Positions 14,063-22,505 of a stretch of 35,964 nucleotides of DNA are shown here, in pieces. The notes beneath the pieces were generated by a model. The model was not told the origin of the DNA. It did not search any database and saw only the letters and a program-made list of their open reading frames with translations. Each line of letters starts with the position of its first letter. Position 1 is the first letter of the stretch. A program made the translations under genes and the position numbers. The stretch comes from Synechococcaceae cyanobacterium SM1_2_3 (GTDB taxonomy: Bacteria > Pseudomonadota > Gammaproteobacteria > Competibacterales > Competibacteraceae). The stretch is taken from contig JAAUTD010000003.1 in assembly GCA_012031845.1 (NCBI GenBank), positions 1 through 35,964 of the forward strand, written 5' to 3'.

Positions 14063-14509
14063 ATGGCCCGCCCCAAGTTTGACCCGAAAACCCACGCGCT
14101 ATGGTCGCGCTGCGACATCGGGGAAAAGGTGTTCATCAGCGACACGTCCCGCGTTCACGGGAAGATGGAAAACGTCCACATAGCGGACGGTGCCTTCATT
14201 TCGGACTACACGGTCCTGATGGCGGAAGCGCCGCTATTCATCGGCCCCAACGTGAAAATTGGGTTTAGCTGTCACGTGCTGGCCTACGCACCGTTGCGCA
14301 TCCATGGTCAGGTCCGTGTCCAACCTGGCGCGCAGGTGCTTTCTGGGATGATCGGACTTAGAGGTTGGTTCACCGGCCCGGTTGATGTGGGCACTGGCGC
14401 TGTCATCGGAAATGGTGCAGTTATCCTGCCTGACACTTTCGTGCCCATGCAGTGCTACGTGAACCCCAACGAGGTTTTCAGCTATGCCAGACCCGCTGAC
14501 CAGGTTTAA
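14063..14509 (+). CDS. left-handed beta-helix (hexapeptide) transferase-like protein, 148 aa
   Basis: The sequence steps through hexapeptide turns (HIADGAFISDYTVL, LFIGPNVKIGFSC, VDVGTGAVIGNGAVIL) of the left-handed beta-helix found in acetyl- and succinyl-transferases. The end, AVILPDTFVPMQCYVNPNEV, corresponds to the typical VVTKDIPPYSIVAGNPAKV tail. Such enzymes use acyl-CoA to modify sugars or amines as trimers. A clear catalytic His in the usual context is not certain (candidates in GFSCHVLAYAPLRIHG), so it could be structural. It is translationally embedded between head genes, with a 26-base overlap into the protease gene. The sugar-related giant gene at 18040 makes an enzymatic role on virion glycans worth considering. 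Confidence 0.75.
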   Translation: MARPKFDPKTHALWSRCDIGEKVFISDTSRVHGKMENVHIADGAFISDYTVLMAEAPLFIGPNVKIGFSCHVLAYAPLRIHGQVRVQPGAQVLSGMIGLRGWFTGPVDVGTGAVIGNGAVILPDTFVPMQCYVNPNEVFSYARPADQV

Positions 14510-15605
14510 CCCTGACCACAGGACTGTGCGCGCGGTTGAGATTTTCCGCGCTGGCGACTGGAACGGGGACAAATACTCAATTGACGATTTGGACGCCATG
14601 GTCCTGGCGTTCGGTGACGTTGGCTACTCTGTCCCCTTGAAGCTGGGACACGACGAGGTCAGCGGCGCGCGTGCCTGGGGCTGGGTTGAGCGCATTTATC
14701 GGGTGGGCGATGTCCTTAAGGCCGATTTCAAGGACATCCCCACTTATGTGTTTGAATGGGTTTTCGTTGAACACGCGTATGACCAGGTTTCAATCGAAAT
14801 CTACTTCAACTTGAAACGCGCTGGGAAAACCTATAAGCGTGCACTCAAAGCCGTTGCCCTTCTGGGCGCTGAGACACCGGCCGTGAGCGGCCTGGCCCCG
14901 TTGCGTGAAGCCATCTACGCCCCGGACCAAAGCCAGTTCGAAAAGGTGGCTTGCGCAAGTGTGAAGGTGGCAACCGCCATGGACCCCAAGCAGAACCAAC
15001 CGAACCCGCAGCCGCAGCCGCAGCCCGCCCCCGCGGCGCTGCCGCCTGACGTTGCGCGCCAACTTTCGGAAAGCCAAGCCACCATCGCGGCCTTGCAGCA
15101 GACCATCAAGGACCAGTCCGACGCCATGACATCGCTGACGGCGTCGGTGGCGCAGCTGACCGCGGCCAATTCGGCCCAGGCAATCGTCACGAAGCTGGAA
15201 CAGGTGAAAATCCCGGCCCTGCGCGAACACCTTCGCCACCTGTACAGCGCGGCAGCGGCGGTTTCTGCACCGGTGAAGTTCACCGCGGCAGACGGCAAGC
15301 AGGCGGATATGTCGCTCACGGCCGTCCTGGACGGCCTGGTGGAGCACATCGGCAAGCTGTCCGGGACGCTTACGGTGCCGAACCTGCGCGGCGCGACCTG
15401 GCAGAAGCCGGACAACGGCGTGGAACCGGCGCAGACCTTCGCCGACGCCAGCCAGGAACTGGCCGCCGAGGTCAAAAAGTACATGGCCGAAAAGGGCATG
15501 AACCACGGCCAATATGGCGACGCCATGACGGCGGTTTTGGCCAACAACCCCGCGCTGCGCCAGCGCTACAACGAACAGATGTCCGGCGGCGTCGCCCGGC
15601 ACTAA
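14484..15605 (+). CDS. prohead protease with C-terminal scaffold, 373 aa
   Basis: Residues 1-140 match Mu-I-type prohead proteases: KLGHDE (His56) and QVSIEIY (Ser103) are the likely catalytic pair, followed by LLGAETPAVSGL, a hallmark of the fold. It cleaves itself and scaffold during head maturation. A Pro/Gln linker (about 168-188) leads to a coiled-coil segment (QLSESQATIAALQQTIKDQS), the scaffold that organises capsid subunits, then a helical end. The gene overlaps its neighbour by 26 bases and is followed by decoration and major capsid genes, the standard order. Confidence 0.85.
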   Translation: MPDPLTRFNPDHRTVRAVEIFRAGDWNGDKYSIDDLDAMVLAFGDVGYSVPLKLGHDEVSGARAWGWVERIYRVGDVLKADFKDIPTYVFEWVFVEHAYDQVSIEIYFNLKRAGKTYKRALKAVALLGAETPAVSGLAPLREAIYAPDQSQFEKVACASVKVATAMDPKQNQPNPQPQPQPAPAALPPDVARQLSESQATIAALQQTIKDQSDAMTSLTASVAQLTAANSAQAIVTKLEQVKIPALREHLRHLYSAAAAVSAPVKFTAADGKQADMSLTAVLDGLVEHIGKLSGTLTVPNLRGATWQKPDNGVEPAQTFADASQELAAEVKKYMAEKGMNHGQYGDAMTAVLANNPALRQRYNEQMSGGVARH

Positions 15606-15659
15606 CGCCAACCCCTAACCCGTTCGAACCTAGACCCCCCCGCTTAGGAGCAAAGCCAC

Positions 15660-16043
15660 ATGGTTGCCGCCGGTCAAAATCTCTGCATCGCGCTGGAAGC
15701 CGCGGCGGACTTGTCGCTGCACCAGTTCACCGTCATGCGGGTGGTGTCCACCAACGCCATCAACATCGCGTCCCACAACGCGGTCACGCGCGCCATCGGC
15801 GTTTTGCAAGACACACCGAACGCGGTGGGCCGCATGGGCCGCGTGGCGGTGGCCGGTGAAACGGTGGTCAAGGCGGGCGCGGCGTTCTCCGCAGGCGTCC
15901 CGCTTTCGCACAATTCCAGCGGCCGTGCCATCGCCGCAACGTCCGGCCTGTGCATCATCGGCACGTCCCTGGAAGTTGCCGCCGCTGACGGCGATTTCGT
16001 CAGGATGTTGCTGGCCACAACCACGGCCCTGGGTCAGGTGTAA
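15660..16043 (+). CDS. capsid decoration protein, 127 aa
   Basis: A TAGGAGCAAAG ribosome site precedes ATG 15660. The protein resembles small head-decoration proteins (DUF2190/lambda gpD-like role): AVAGETVVKAGAAFSAGVPL and a low-complexity strand-rich body that ends VRMLLATTTAL. Decoration proteins bind the outside of the mature capsid and stabilise it against DNA pressure. Position between protease and major capsid is typical. Its surface exposure makes it one candidate target if the phage glycosylates its virion. Confidence 0.75.
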   Translation: MVAAGQNLCIALEAAADLSLHQFTVMRVVSTNAINIASHNAVTRAIGVLQDTPNAVGRMGRVAVAGETVVKAGAAFSAGVPLSHNSSGRAIAATSGLCIIGTSLEVAAADGDFVRMLLATTTALGQV

Positions 16044-16097
16044 AGCCCGCCTGGCAGTCTAGCCTAGCCTCAACGTAACCCCCTTGGAGCGCAGCAC

Positions 16098-17069
16098 ATG
16101 CCCCCGTTAAATGCAGTTTCAGGCCACATTGACGCGGCTATGTCCGGTTACGCGGTGGCAGCTTTCGACGCCCAGCAGGGCATGGTGGCAGACAGGTTCA
16201 TGCCCGCCATCGGCGTGACGCATCAGTCCGACCGCTATTTCGTGCTGGACCCCGGCAGCTTTTTCATCGACGACGGCCAGTCCACGAAGCGCGCGCCGCA
16301 GACGGTCGCCAAGCGCGTCCAGTACAACGTCAGTTCTGACGGCTACTACTGCGACAACTACGCGCTGCAACATGCCTGGGGCATGGAGGAAGTGGCGAAC
16401 ATGGACCCGGCCGTCCGCGGCCGCCAGGCCGTTGACCTGGTGGTTGGCCGCCTGAAAATCGGCCAAGAGGTCCGTTGCGCCAGCCTGCTGACCAGCATCA
16501 GCAACATCGGCAGCGGCAAGGCCCTGACCGGGACAGCGAAGTGGTCCAACTATGCCGGGTCCGACCCCATCGGCGACGTGAACACCGGCCAGGCGTTCAT
16601 CCGCGCGGCCACCGGCCTTACGCCCAACACGGCCATCATCGACACCGACACGATGGCCATCCTGCGTCGGCATCCGGCGCTGCTGGACCTGTACAAATAC
16701 ACGTCCGGCGGCCAGGTCAGCGACCAGCAAATCGCCGATGCTTTCCGCATCAAGACCATTCTTGAAGCGTCCGGCATCAAGAACGTGGCGAACGAAGGTC
16801 AGGCCAAGTCGCTGGTCAACATCTGGGGCAACGTCTGCGTCCTGGGCTATGTCCCACCGGGCGGCGGCGGTTCGTTTCAGGCACCGACTGCGGGCGCGGT
16901 CCGGTTCCAGTGGAACAACAACGGCATCTATCCCGGCACCTTCGCGGTGGAGCGCACCATGTACGAGGGCGCTGGCTCCATCCATGCCGAGGTCATCGAA
17001 ACCGGCTACTTCCAGGCCGAAAAGGTCACGGCCCCTGACTTGATCTACGCCCTAACCGGCGTCCTATAA
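16098..17069 (+). CDS. major capsid protein, 323 aa
   Basis: GGAG precedes ATG 16098. Location after decoration, size, and the pattern DRFMPAIGVTHQSDRYFVLDPGSF … DGYYCDNYALQHAW … IIDTDTMAILRRHPALLDLYKY fit major capsid proteins of Mu-head-like phages with the HK97 fold. It forms the icosahedral shell after processing of the prohead. No N-terminal cleavage domain is visible. A hairpin follows the gene at 17080-17101. Confidence 0.85.
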   Translation: MPPLNAVSGHIDAAMSGYAVAAFDAQQGMVADRFMPAIGVTHQSDRYFVLDPGSFFIDDGQSTKRAPQTVAKRVQYNVSSDGYYCDNYALQHAWGMEEVANMDPAVRGRQAVDLVVGRLKIGQEVRCASLLTSISNIGSGKALTGTAKWSNYAGSDPIGDVNTGQAFIRAATGLTPNTAIIDTDTMAILRRHPALLDLYKYTSGGQVSDQQIADAFRIKTILEASGIKNVANEGQAKSLVNIWGNVCVLGYVPPGGGGSFQAPTAGAVRFQWNNNGIYPGTFAVERTMYEGAGSIHAEVIETGYFQAEKVTAPDLIYALTGVL

Positions 17070-17079
17070 TGCGCCTGCA

Positions 17080-17101
17080 GGGCCTGGGTTAGACCAGGCC
17101 C
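17080..17101 (+). terminator. hairpin after the major capsid gene
   Basis: GGGCCTGG and CCAGGCCC form a perfect 8-bp stem with a 6-base loop, 10 bases after the capsid stop. Without a T tract it may be a processing or stabilising hairpin that favours the abundant capsid message. Confidence 0.4.
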
Positions 17102-17144
17102 ACATCGCCACCCCAGTTTGAGACACGAAAAGGGCAGAACCGCC

Positions 17145-17312
17145 ATGGAAGCCAGGATTTTCACCAAGGACGTTGGCCGCTTCAAAAAGGGCCAGCTGTT
17201 CGAGTATCCAGCGCCGACATGGAAACAGATTGCCGCCAGCGCGGGCTTGAAGCTGGACAGCTTCACGAAAAAGGCCGTGATGGTTGAGGAAGCCGAACCC
17301 GTCAAAGTCTAG
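17145..17312 (+). CDS. small hypothetical head-region protein, 55 aa
   Basis: The start ATG 17145 follows AAAAGGGCAG; an in-frame ATG at 17118 is possible but less well placed. The protein is basic in the middle (DVGRFKKGQLFEYPAPTWKQ) and ends VEEAEPVKV. Genes of this size next to capsid genes often encode minor assembly factors. No family known to me. Confidence 0.5.
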   Translation: MEARIFTKDVGRFKKGQLFEYPAPTWKQIAASAGLKLDSFTKKAVMVEEAEPVKV

Positions 17313-17323
17313 GAGCTATCCGC

Positions 17324-17641
17324 ATGTCCGCGCCTATCACCGGCAAAGCTGAAAAACTGCTGCACACCGGCCCGCAGGCTGGGCAGGTAGGTCTGGCGCG
17401 CGGCTTCGCCACCGTTGGTTCCGGCCAGGTTCACGGCTTCATTTCGTCGTCACTGATTACGTCCGGCGTGCTTCTGCACCTAACGTTTCAGGCTGGGTCA
17501 TTCGGGGCCATCGCTTCGAACAGCGGCAACATCGAAATCACGTCCATCACGGATGGCGTCGGCGCGCGGCTGTCGTGCCTCACCGGCGTGGCGCGGCAGT
17601 GGGACACCACGGTCCACTGGCAGATCATGGAAACCGCCTAA
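17324..17641 (+). CDS. hypothetical structural protein, 105 aa
   Basis: ATG 17324 follows AGGAGC at a good distance. Residues alternate small and beta-prone (ATVGSGQVHGFISSSLITSGVLLHLTF), suggesting an all-beta virion protein. It ends directly before the next GTG. Its position between capsid and connector genes suggests a head accessory role. The beta pattern TVGSGQ recurs at the start of the next gene (TIGSGQN), so the two may be paralogs. Confidence 0.5.
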   Translation: MSAPITGKAEKLLHTGPQAGQVGLARGFATVGSGQVHGFISSSLITSGVLLHLTFQAGSFGAIASNSGNIEITSITDGVGARLSCLTGVARQWDTTVHWQIMETA

Positions 17642-17994
17642 GTGAGCGCGCAAGTCCAATATGCCACCATCGGCAGCGGGCAGAACGTCAGCAACGCCAT
17701 TGCGCTGCGAGGCGCAAGCGAGGTTGCGGCCTTCATCCCCGCGCTGAACGCAACACCACTGTCAACGATGGTGGTCCGCCCTGAAGCCGCGGCATTCTTC
17801 GGCCAGGGGGCAGCAAGCGCACAGTTTCTTCCTGTGCAAAAAACGATGGCAGCGGTGCGCTGCAAGTGGTCACGGCCGGTTCATGCGCCATCGTGCTTGG
17901 CCCGCATATGCGCGGATTTGATGAGGTTCGCTTTTTCGTGTCGTCATTGAACGCGGCAGCGCCCCGCTCAATCATGGTCATTTGCAAGTTCTGA
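17642..17994 (+). CDS. hypothetical structural protein, 117 aa after frame correction
   Basis: GTG 17642 follows the previous stop without a gap. The protein reads well to FLPVQK, where an A6 run (17838-17843) precedes a shift. With one more A the chain continues QKNDGSGALQVVTAGS and ends SIMVICKF at TGA 17992-17994, a typical beta-rich virion C-terminus. Uncorrected, the frame becomes Arg/Cys-rich and runs to 17950. It resembles the preceding gene in style and may be a paralog or partner. Confidence 0.55.
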
Positions 17995-18006
17995 GACGTG
18001 TGGCAT

Positions 18007-18032
18007 AGGTTCGGACTTTCCCCCCCGAACCT
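18007..18032 (+). terminator. hairpin before the giant sugar-enzyme gene
   Basis: AGGTTCGG 18007-18014 pairs with CCGAACCT 18025-18032, 8 bases before ATG 18040. It could end read-through from the head genes or control translation of the next gene. No T tract follows. Confidence 0.35.
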
Positions 18033-18039
18033 GTGAGAC

Positions 18040-21009
18040 ATGCGCCAGATGGCCAAATTCCCCCTTGAAATCACGTTCCTTGTTTCTGGGATGCCCTTTG
18101 ACGGGGACACCCTAAAAACCAAGTCGCTTGGCGGCAGCGAAAGCGCGGGCTATTACATGGCCAGGGCCATGGCCAAGCTGGGGAACCGGGTCAAGGTCTT
18201 TTCGAACATCGGCCACGTGCAGGAACGCGACGGCGTCGCCTACATGCCGCTATCGCAGTGGGCCAACTTCGTGGCGGCCGTCCCCAGTGACGTGCACGTG
18301 GTGCAGCGGCTGCCGGAAGCGATGGCGCAGCGCATCAGCACCAAGCTGAACGTGCTGTGGTGCCACGACCTTGCGCACCGCCGCAGCGCAAACATCATGC
18401 GTGCGGCCAAGTGGCAGACGGACCTGACCGTGGTCCTAAGCGAGTTCCAGCGCCAGCAATACAAGGATGTTGTGGGCTATGAGGATGACGAATTGTGGGT
18501 CAGCCGCAACGGGTTCGACTTCGCCGCGCAACCTCCGGTTAGCGGCTTCGACGGCAGGGACCACGACCTGTTCGTGTACGCCGCGCGGCCGGAACGCGGC
18601 CTGGACCGGCTGTTGCGGGACGTGTTCCCCCGGCTGCTGAAACTGCGGCCGAACGCCAAGCTGGCCATCTGCACCTATGACAACCCCGTGGACCACTTGG
18701 CCGGGTTTTATGCCGAGTGCGACGCGCTGGCGGCGCAGCTGCCCGTCACGAAGCTGGGCGCACTGACGAAGCCGCAGCTTTACGACCTGTTCAGCCGGGC
18801 GGCGGCCTACCTGTACCCATGCCCCAGTACCCAGGCCACCGAGTTCCGCGAAATCAGCTGCATTGCGGCAATTGAGGCCCAAGCCTGTGGCCTGCCGTTC
18901 CTGAGTTTCGGCGGCGGCGCGCTCAACGAGACGGTGGCGCAAGTCGAAATGGGCGGTGTCAGCCTGACGATTGCAGACCAGGACGACGAACTGGCCCGGA
19001 TGGCCGCCAACGTGGCCACCGATGCTGGGCTTTTTGACCGCATCCAGGAAGCTGGCCTGGCGCATGTGCTGCCGCACTACAGCTGGGACACCATCGCCAA
19101 GGAATGGGACGCGAAATTCCGCGAGGAAATCGCGAAGCGCAACGCCAGCCCGTTCACCCTGGCCAAGCATTTCTATCGCCTGAGCGAAATTGAAGGTGCG
19201 AAAATCGCGCTTGAGGAAGTTGGCCAGGATGATCCGCAGCGCCCGCTGGCGGACCACCTGCGGGCAACCATCGCGGCGGAATATGCCTGGATGGATGACC
19301 ACGACGCCATGGAAGACCACTACGCGGAAAATCTGGGGCCGGAAACGCTGGCGGACCTGCAAAGCCGCGCCGAAGTGTTCACCACCGAGGTTGTTTCGAA
19401 CAGCGGGGAACCGCGGTTCCACTTTTTGCGCGACGCCATCAAGGCTGGCGGCTTCAAGCATGTGCTTGACTGGGGTTGCGGGCACGGGTGGTCACCGCTC
19501 TATTTGGCGGCCCAGTGCGGCGTCGCTGTCACCGGCTATGACCTGGACCCCGGCGCGGTGACGTGGGCGCGCGACCTGCGGGACAAGACGCTGCCGGACA
19601 AGGGTGTGCTGTTTTTCGACGACATCAGCAAAGTGCGCATTGCCCTGAAGGACGAAAAACGGCCGCCGGTTGATTGCGTCGTCATCAGCGAAGTGCTGGA
19701 ACACGTGGTGGACCCGGTGGACGTGCTCAACATGGTGGAAACCATGGTTGGGCCGGGCGTGCAGGTGTTCATCACCACGCCGCTGGGGCCGTGGGAATAC
19801 GGCGGACCGAACTGGGTTCGGAAGGGCAAGCGCTGCCACATCCGATATCTGCTGCCCACCGACTTTAAGGAAATGGTGGGCCACAAGGCCAAATTCGCCA
19901 CCGGCACCATCCAGATGGCGCACCACGTGGGCACCAATGACGTGCTGGGCTTCGTGATCGCCCAGTACGTGACCGGCGGCGCACCGGCGAAGTGTCGCGA
20001 CTTGGTGCGGCTGATGCGCTTGCAGCGCCCGCGGCAAACGCTGGCCGTGAACGTGATCGCGGGGCCGGGCGCGGAACTGACGATGCGCTGGATGCTCGAC
20101 AGCGTGAAAATGATCGCGGATGAAATCGTAATTGGGGACACGGGCATGTCCCCCGCCGCGCTGGCCATCTGCCACGAGTATGCGGAAAGCACGGACTACC
20201 TGTTGAAGATCATCAAGGCCCCCAAGCCGCTGGAAGACGGCTTCGACGCGGCGCGCAACGCGGTGCTGGACGCGTCGGTGGCGGACTGGGTGCTGTGGAT
20301 TGACACGGACGAACGCCTGGTGGAGCCGCACGAAACCACCAAGTTTTTGCGGCAGAACAACGCCGCGGGCTACGGAATGCAGCAGGTGCACGTGGCCGTT
20401 GACGACACCATCAAGCCGGACACGCCCGTCCGGCTATTCCGGCGCAACAGCGGCAACCGGTTCCACGGTATGGTGCACGAACACCCGGAAACGGACTGGA
20501 ACAAGGGGCCGGGGATGGTCTGCATTCTGGGCGGGTTCCCCAAGCTGTGGCATATCGGCTATCAGTCCAACCGCGTGCGGTCCGAACGCTTCCTGCGCAA
20601 CCGGCCGCTGTTGCTCCGGGACCGCGAGAAAAATCCGCAGCGCGCGCTGGGCGTCTTCCTTGATTGCCGGGACAACGTGCTGCTGATGGGCGAAGTGTTG
20701 CACCGCAGCGGCGGCCAGAGGGTTCCCGAGGTCATCCACTACGCTGAGCGCGTCGTGGCGCTGGCGGATGAATTCGCGGCGATGGGGGTCACGTTGCAGG
20801 ACATTGACCCCACCGGCTACAAGAGCGAAGCCCTGCGCGTCCTAGGCCGCGGCATCGAAGTGAACCTGGACATTCGCATCAACCGCGACGGCGTCGGGGA
20901 CCCGATTTCGCCGAACGCCATACGGTTCGCCGACGAAAAGGAATTGAGGGCCTTTATGGACCGGGTTGTCACCGGTAAGATTGAACCTCTAAGCGGCCCC
21001 TTCTGGTGA
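18040..21009 (+). CDS. trifunctional glycosyltransferase-methyltransferase-glycosyltransferase, 989 aa
   Basis: Three enzyme domains are joined in one chain. Residues 1-380 look like a GT4-type GT-B glycosyltransferase: nucleotide-fold start with LGGSESAGYYM, RPERGLDRLL (183-192), and EISCIAAIEAQACG (271-284), whose E-x7-E pattern binds the sugar nucleotide. Residues about 455-650 are a class I SAM methyltransferase: VLDWGCGHG (475-483), GYDLDPGAV, and VVISEVLEHV. Residues 665-900 are a GT2-type GT-A glycosyltransferase: VNVIAGPGAEL, FDAARN, and the metal-binding DTDE (755-758). The C-terminal 90 residues are unassigned. Such a protein could add two sugars and methylate one. It lies between head and connector genes, so virion or host-surface glycan modification is the natural inference. 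Start at codon 1 or ATG 18049. Confidence 0.88.
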   Translation: MRQMAKFPLEITFLVSGMPFDGDTLKTKSLGGSESAGYYMARAMAKLGNRVKVFSNIGHVQERDGVAYMPLSQWANFVAAVPSDVHVVQRLPEAMAQRISTKLNVLWCHDLAHRRSANIMRAAKWQTDLTVVLSEFQRQQYKDVVGYEDDELWVSRNGFDFAAQPPVSGFDGRDHDLFVYAARPERGLDRLLRDVFPRLLKLRPNAKLAICTYDNPVDHLAGFYAECDALAAQLPVTKLGALTKPQLYDLFSRAAAYLYPCPSTQATEFREISCIAAIEAQACGLPFLSFGGGALNETVAQVEMGGVSLTIADQDDELARMAANVATDAGLFDRIQEAGLAHVLPHYSWDTIAKEWDAKFREEIAKRNASPFTLAKHFYRLSEIEGAKIALEEVGQDDPQRPLADHLRATIAAEYAWMDDHDAMEDHYAENLGPETLADLQSRAEVFTTEVVSNSGEPRFHFLRDAIKAGGFKHVLDWGCGHGWSPLYLAAQCGVAVTGYDLDPGAVTWARDLRDKTLPDKGVLFFDDISKVRIALKDEKRPPVDCVVISEVLEHVVDPVDVLNMVETMVGPGVQVFITTPLGPWEYGGPNWVRKGKRCHIRYLLPTDFKEMVGHKAKFATGTIQMAHHVGTNDVLGFVIAQYVTGGAPAKCRDLVRLMRLQRPRQTLAVNVIAGPGAELTMRWMLDSVKMIADEIVIGDTGMSPAALAICHEYAESTDYLLKIIKAPKPLEDGFDAARNAVLDASVADWVLWIDTDERLVEPHETTKFLRQNNAAGYGMQQVHVAVDDTIKPDTPVRLFRRNSGNRFHGMVHEHPETDWNKGPGMVCILGGFPKLWHIGYQSNRVRSERFLRNRPLLLRDREKNPQRALGVFLDCRDNVLLMGEVLHRSGGQRVPEVIHYAERVVALADEFAAMGVTLQDIDPTGYKSEALRVLGRGIEVNLDIRINRDGVGDPISPNAIRFADEKELRAFMDRVVTGKIEPLSGPFW

Positions 21010-21021
21010 GGAACACGAGCG

Positions 21022-21519
21022 ATGCCCCTGCCGATTACAATCACTTCGGTGGGGGCCATCACCGCAGCCCAACCACTAATCACGTCCGCCAGCGCCATCG
21101 CATCGGCGCAGATTGCGCTGCACCTGGCGCAGGCTGAAGCCATCGTGTGGGGCTACGCCTGTCAGCGCTACGACATCGATGACATCAGGACGCCCTGCCC
21201 GCCGCTACTCGAAAGCATCTGCATTGACCTGGCAGCCTACGGCGTGCTGACAAAGCAGGCGCTGCTGGCCAACTCGCTCGAAAAATCTCCATGGCCGGAT
21301 CGGTACAAGGAAGCCCTTGACCTTCTCAAAATGGTGGCTGATGGCGAACTGTCGCTGGTCACCGCGTCCGGCACGGTCATTTCCGAAGGTGGAACTTCTT
21401 ACGTGGCAGCGTTCGGCCACGCTGGCACCTATCACCCAACTTTCACGGAACTGCCGTCTGAGTACATCGACCCGGACCCGGACAAGCTGACGGACCTGTT
21501 GACCGCGCGGGGGGGATAA
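21022..21519 (+). CDS. head-tail connector, DUF1320-like, 165 aa
   Basis: The helical arrangement (CPPLLESICIDLAAYGVL … WPDRYKEALDLLKMVADGEL) matches the DUF1320/Mu gp36-type adaptor that attaches under the portal and forms part of the neck. It is followed by the virion morphogenesis gene, the standard order. The N-terminal half (PLITSASAIASAQI) is small-residue rich. The ribosome site GAGGAA lies about 9 bases before ATG 21022. Confidence 0.75.
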   Translation: MPLPITITSVGAITAAQPLITSASAIASAQIALHLAQAEAIVWGYACQRYDIDDIRTPCPPLLESICIDLAAYGVLTKQALLANSLEKSPWPDRYKEALDLLKMVADGELSLVTASGTVISEGGTSYVAAFGHAGTYHPTFTELPSEYIDPDPDKLTDLLTARGG

Positions 21520-22050
21520 ATGCCCGTTGTCATTGATGCCCGCGTTGCCTTTGCCAAAATTCGCGCGCTGCGGCTTGGCATCGAACAGGAACCGGCCATG
21601 CGCGCGGTTGGCCTGGCGCTGATGTCGTGGGTGGACCGCAACTTCAAGCAAGGCGGCATTGAAAGCCCTTGGAGGCCGCTTAGCCCCAACACGGTGGCCG
21701 CGCGTCGCAAGGGCAGCAGCGCCATCCTGCAAGACACCGGCCGGTTGAAGCAATCGTGGACGCGCGCCGCGGGCAACCCTCGCGTCATGGGTGACGTGGT
21801 TTTCATCACGTCCAACGTGAAATACGCGGAGTTTCACGAGAACGGGGCAGGCCCCTACATCATCAAGCCGCGGCGCGCGCAGGTGCTGCGCTTTATGACC
21901 GCGAACGGCCCGCGGTTCGCGCGCTTCGTGCGCCACCCCGGCCTACCGGCGCGAAAGATGACGCCCAGCCCCGGCGTGGTGCAGGACATCACGGCGCGGA
22001 CGGTGCAATCCATCGTTGACCGTGCGGAGGCCGCAGCGAACAAGCTATGA
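21520..22050 (+). CDS. phage virion morphogenesis (tail completion) protein, 176 aa
   Basis: Pattern fits the phage virion morphogenesis family (Mu gpG/HK97 gp10-like): SPWRPLSPNTVAARR, ILQDTGRLKQSW, VKYAEFHENG and ARKMTPSP are typical pieces. These proteins complete the neck or tail end. ATG 21520 abuts the previous stop, and its own end overlaps the next start (ATGA). Normal length for the family. Confidence 0.8.
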   Translation: MPVVIDARVAFAKIRALRLGIEQEPAMRAVGLALMSWVDRNFKQGGIESPWRPLSPNTVAARRKGSSAILQDTGRLKQSWTRAAGNPRVMGDVVFITSNVKYAEFHENGAGPYIIKPRRAQVLRFMTANGPRFARFVRHPGLPARKMTPSPGVVQDITARTVQSIVDRAEAAANKL

Positions 22051-22490
22051 GCGGCATCAACTACGCGGCGATTGCGCAGGGCATCAAAACAACGCTGGAC
22101 ACGAACCTGGCGACCAGAGCGCCGCGGCCATTCGTGGCGGTTGAGGAAGAAATTGCCAACCGCGAACTGTGGGTGGGCATCTATGCGCAGAACCGCGGCG
22201 CACCGGCGGACCAGCAAGCCGTCACCATCGGCCGCACGCGGGTGCTGGTCCAATTTAACCTTTGGGTGTGGGCGTTCAGCATGGAACTTGCCGCGGCGTT
22301 CCAGCGGCGGGACGATTTGATAGGTGACTGCGAAGTGGCACTCATGCTAGATCGCACGTTGAACGGCACAGTTAATGCGATGTGGCTGGAAGGCGGGCGG
22401 ATGGCGCGGGCTGATGACCCAGCCAATTTGGGCCGGTTTCTGGCGGGGGGCGAAATCATCGCGGTGGCTGAGGTTGTAGCATCGAACTAA
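22047..22490 (+). CDS. tail terminator-like protein, 147 aa
   Basis: By position after the virion morphogenesis gene and before the tail tube gene, this is most likely the tail terminator, which caps the tail tube. It has the helix-strand pattern of that fold (IAQGIKTTLDTNL … WVGIYAQN … VQFNLWVWAF). A second, diverged copy of most of the domain is found at the C-terminus of the gene at 23298, which shares the central ALMLDRTLxG motif. Starts in an ATGA overlap. Confidence 0.65.
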   Translation: MSGINYAAIAQGIKTTLDTNLATRAPRPFVAVEEEIANRELWVGIYAQNRGAPADQQAVTIGRTRVLVQFNLWVWAFSMELAAAFQRRDDLIGDCEVALMLDRTLNGTVNAMWLEGGRMARADDPANLGRFLAGGEIIAVAEVVASN

Positions 22491-22505
22491 GGGAACGCCC
22501 CGCCC

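Noticed and set aside
18436-19485. Leftward open frame of 349 codons
   Set aside because: It is antisense to the glycosyltransferase domain, whose motifs are unambiguous on the plus strand.
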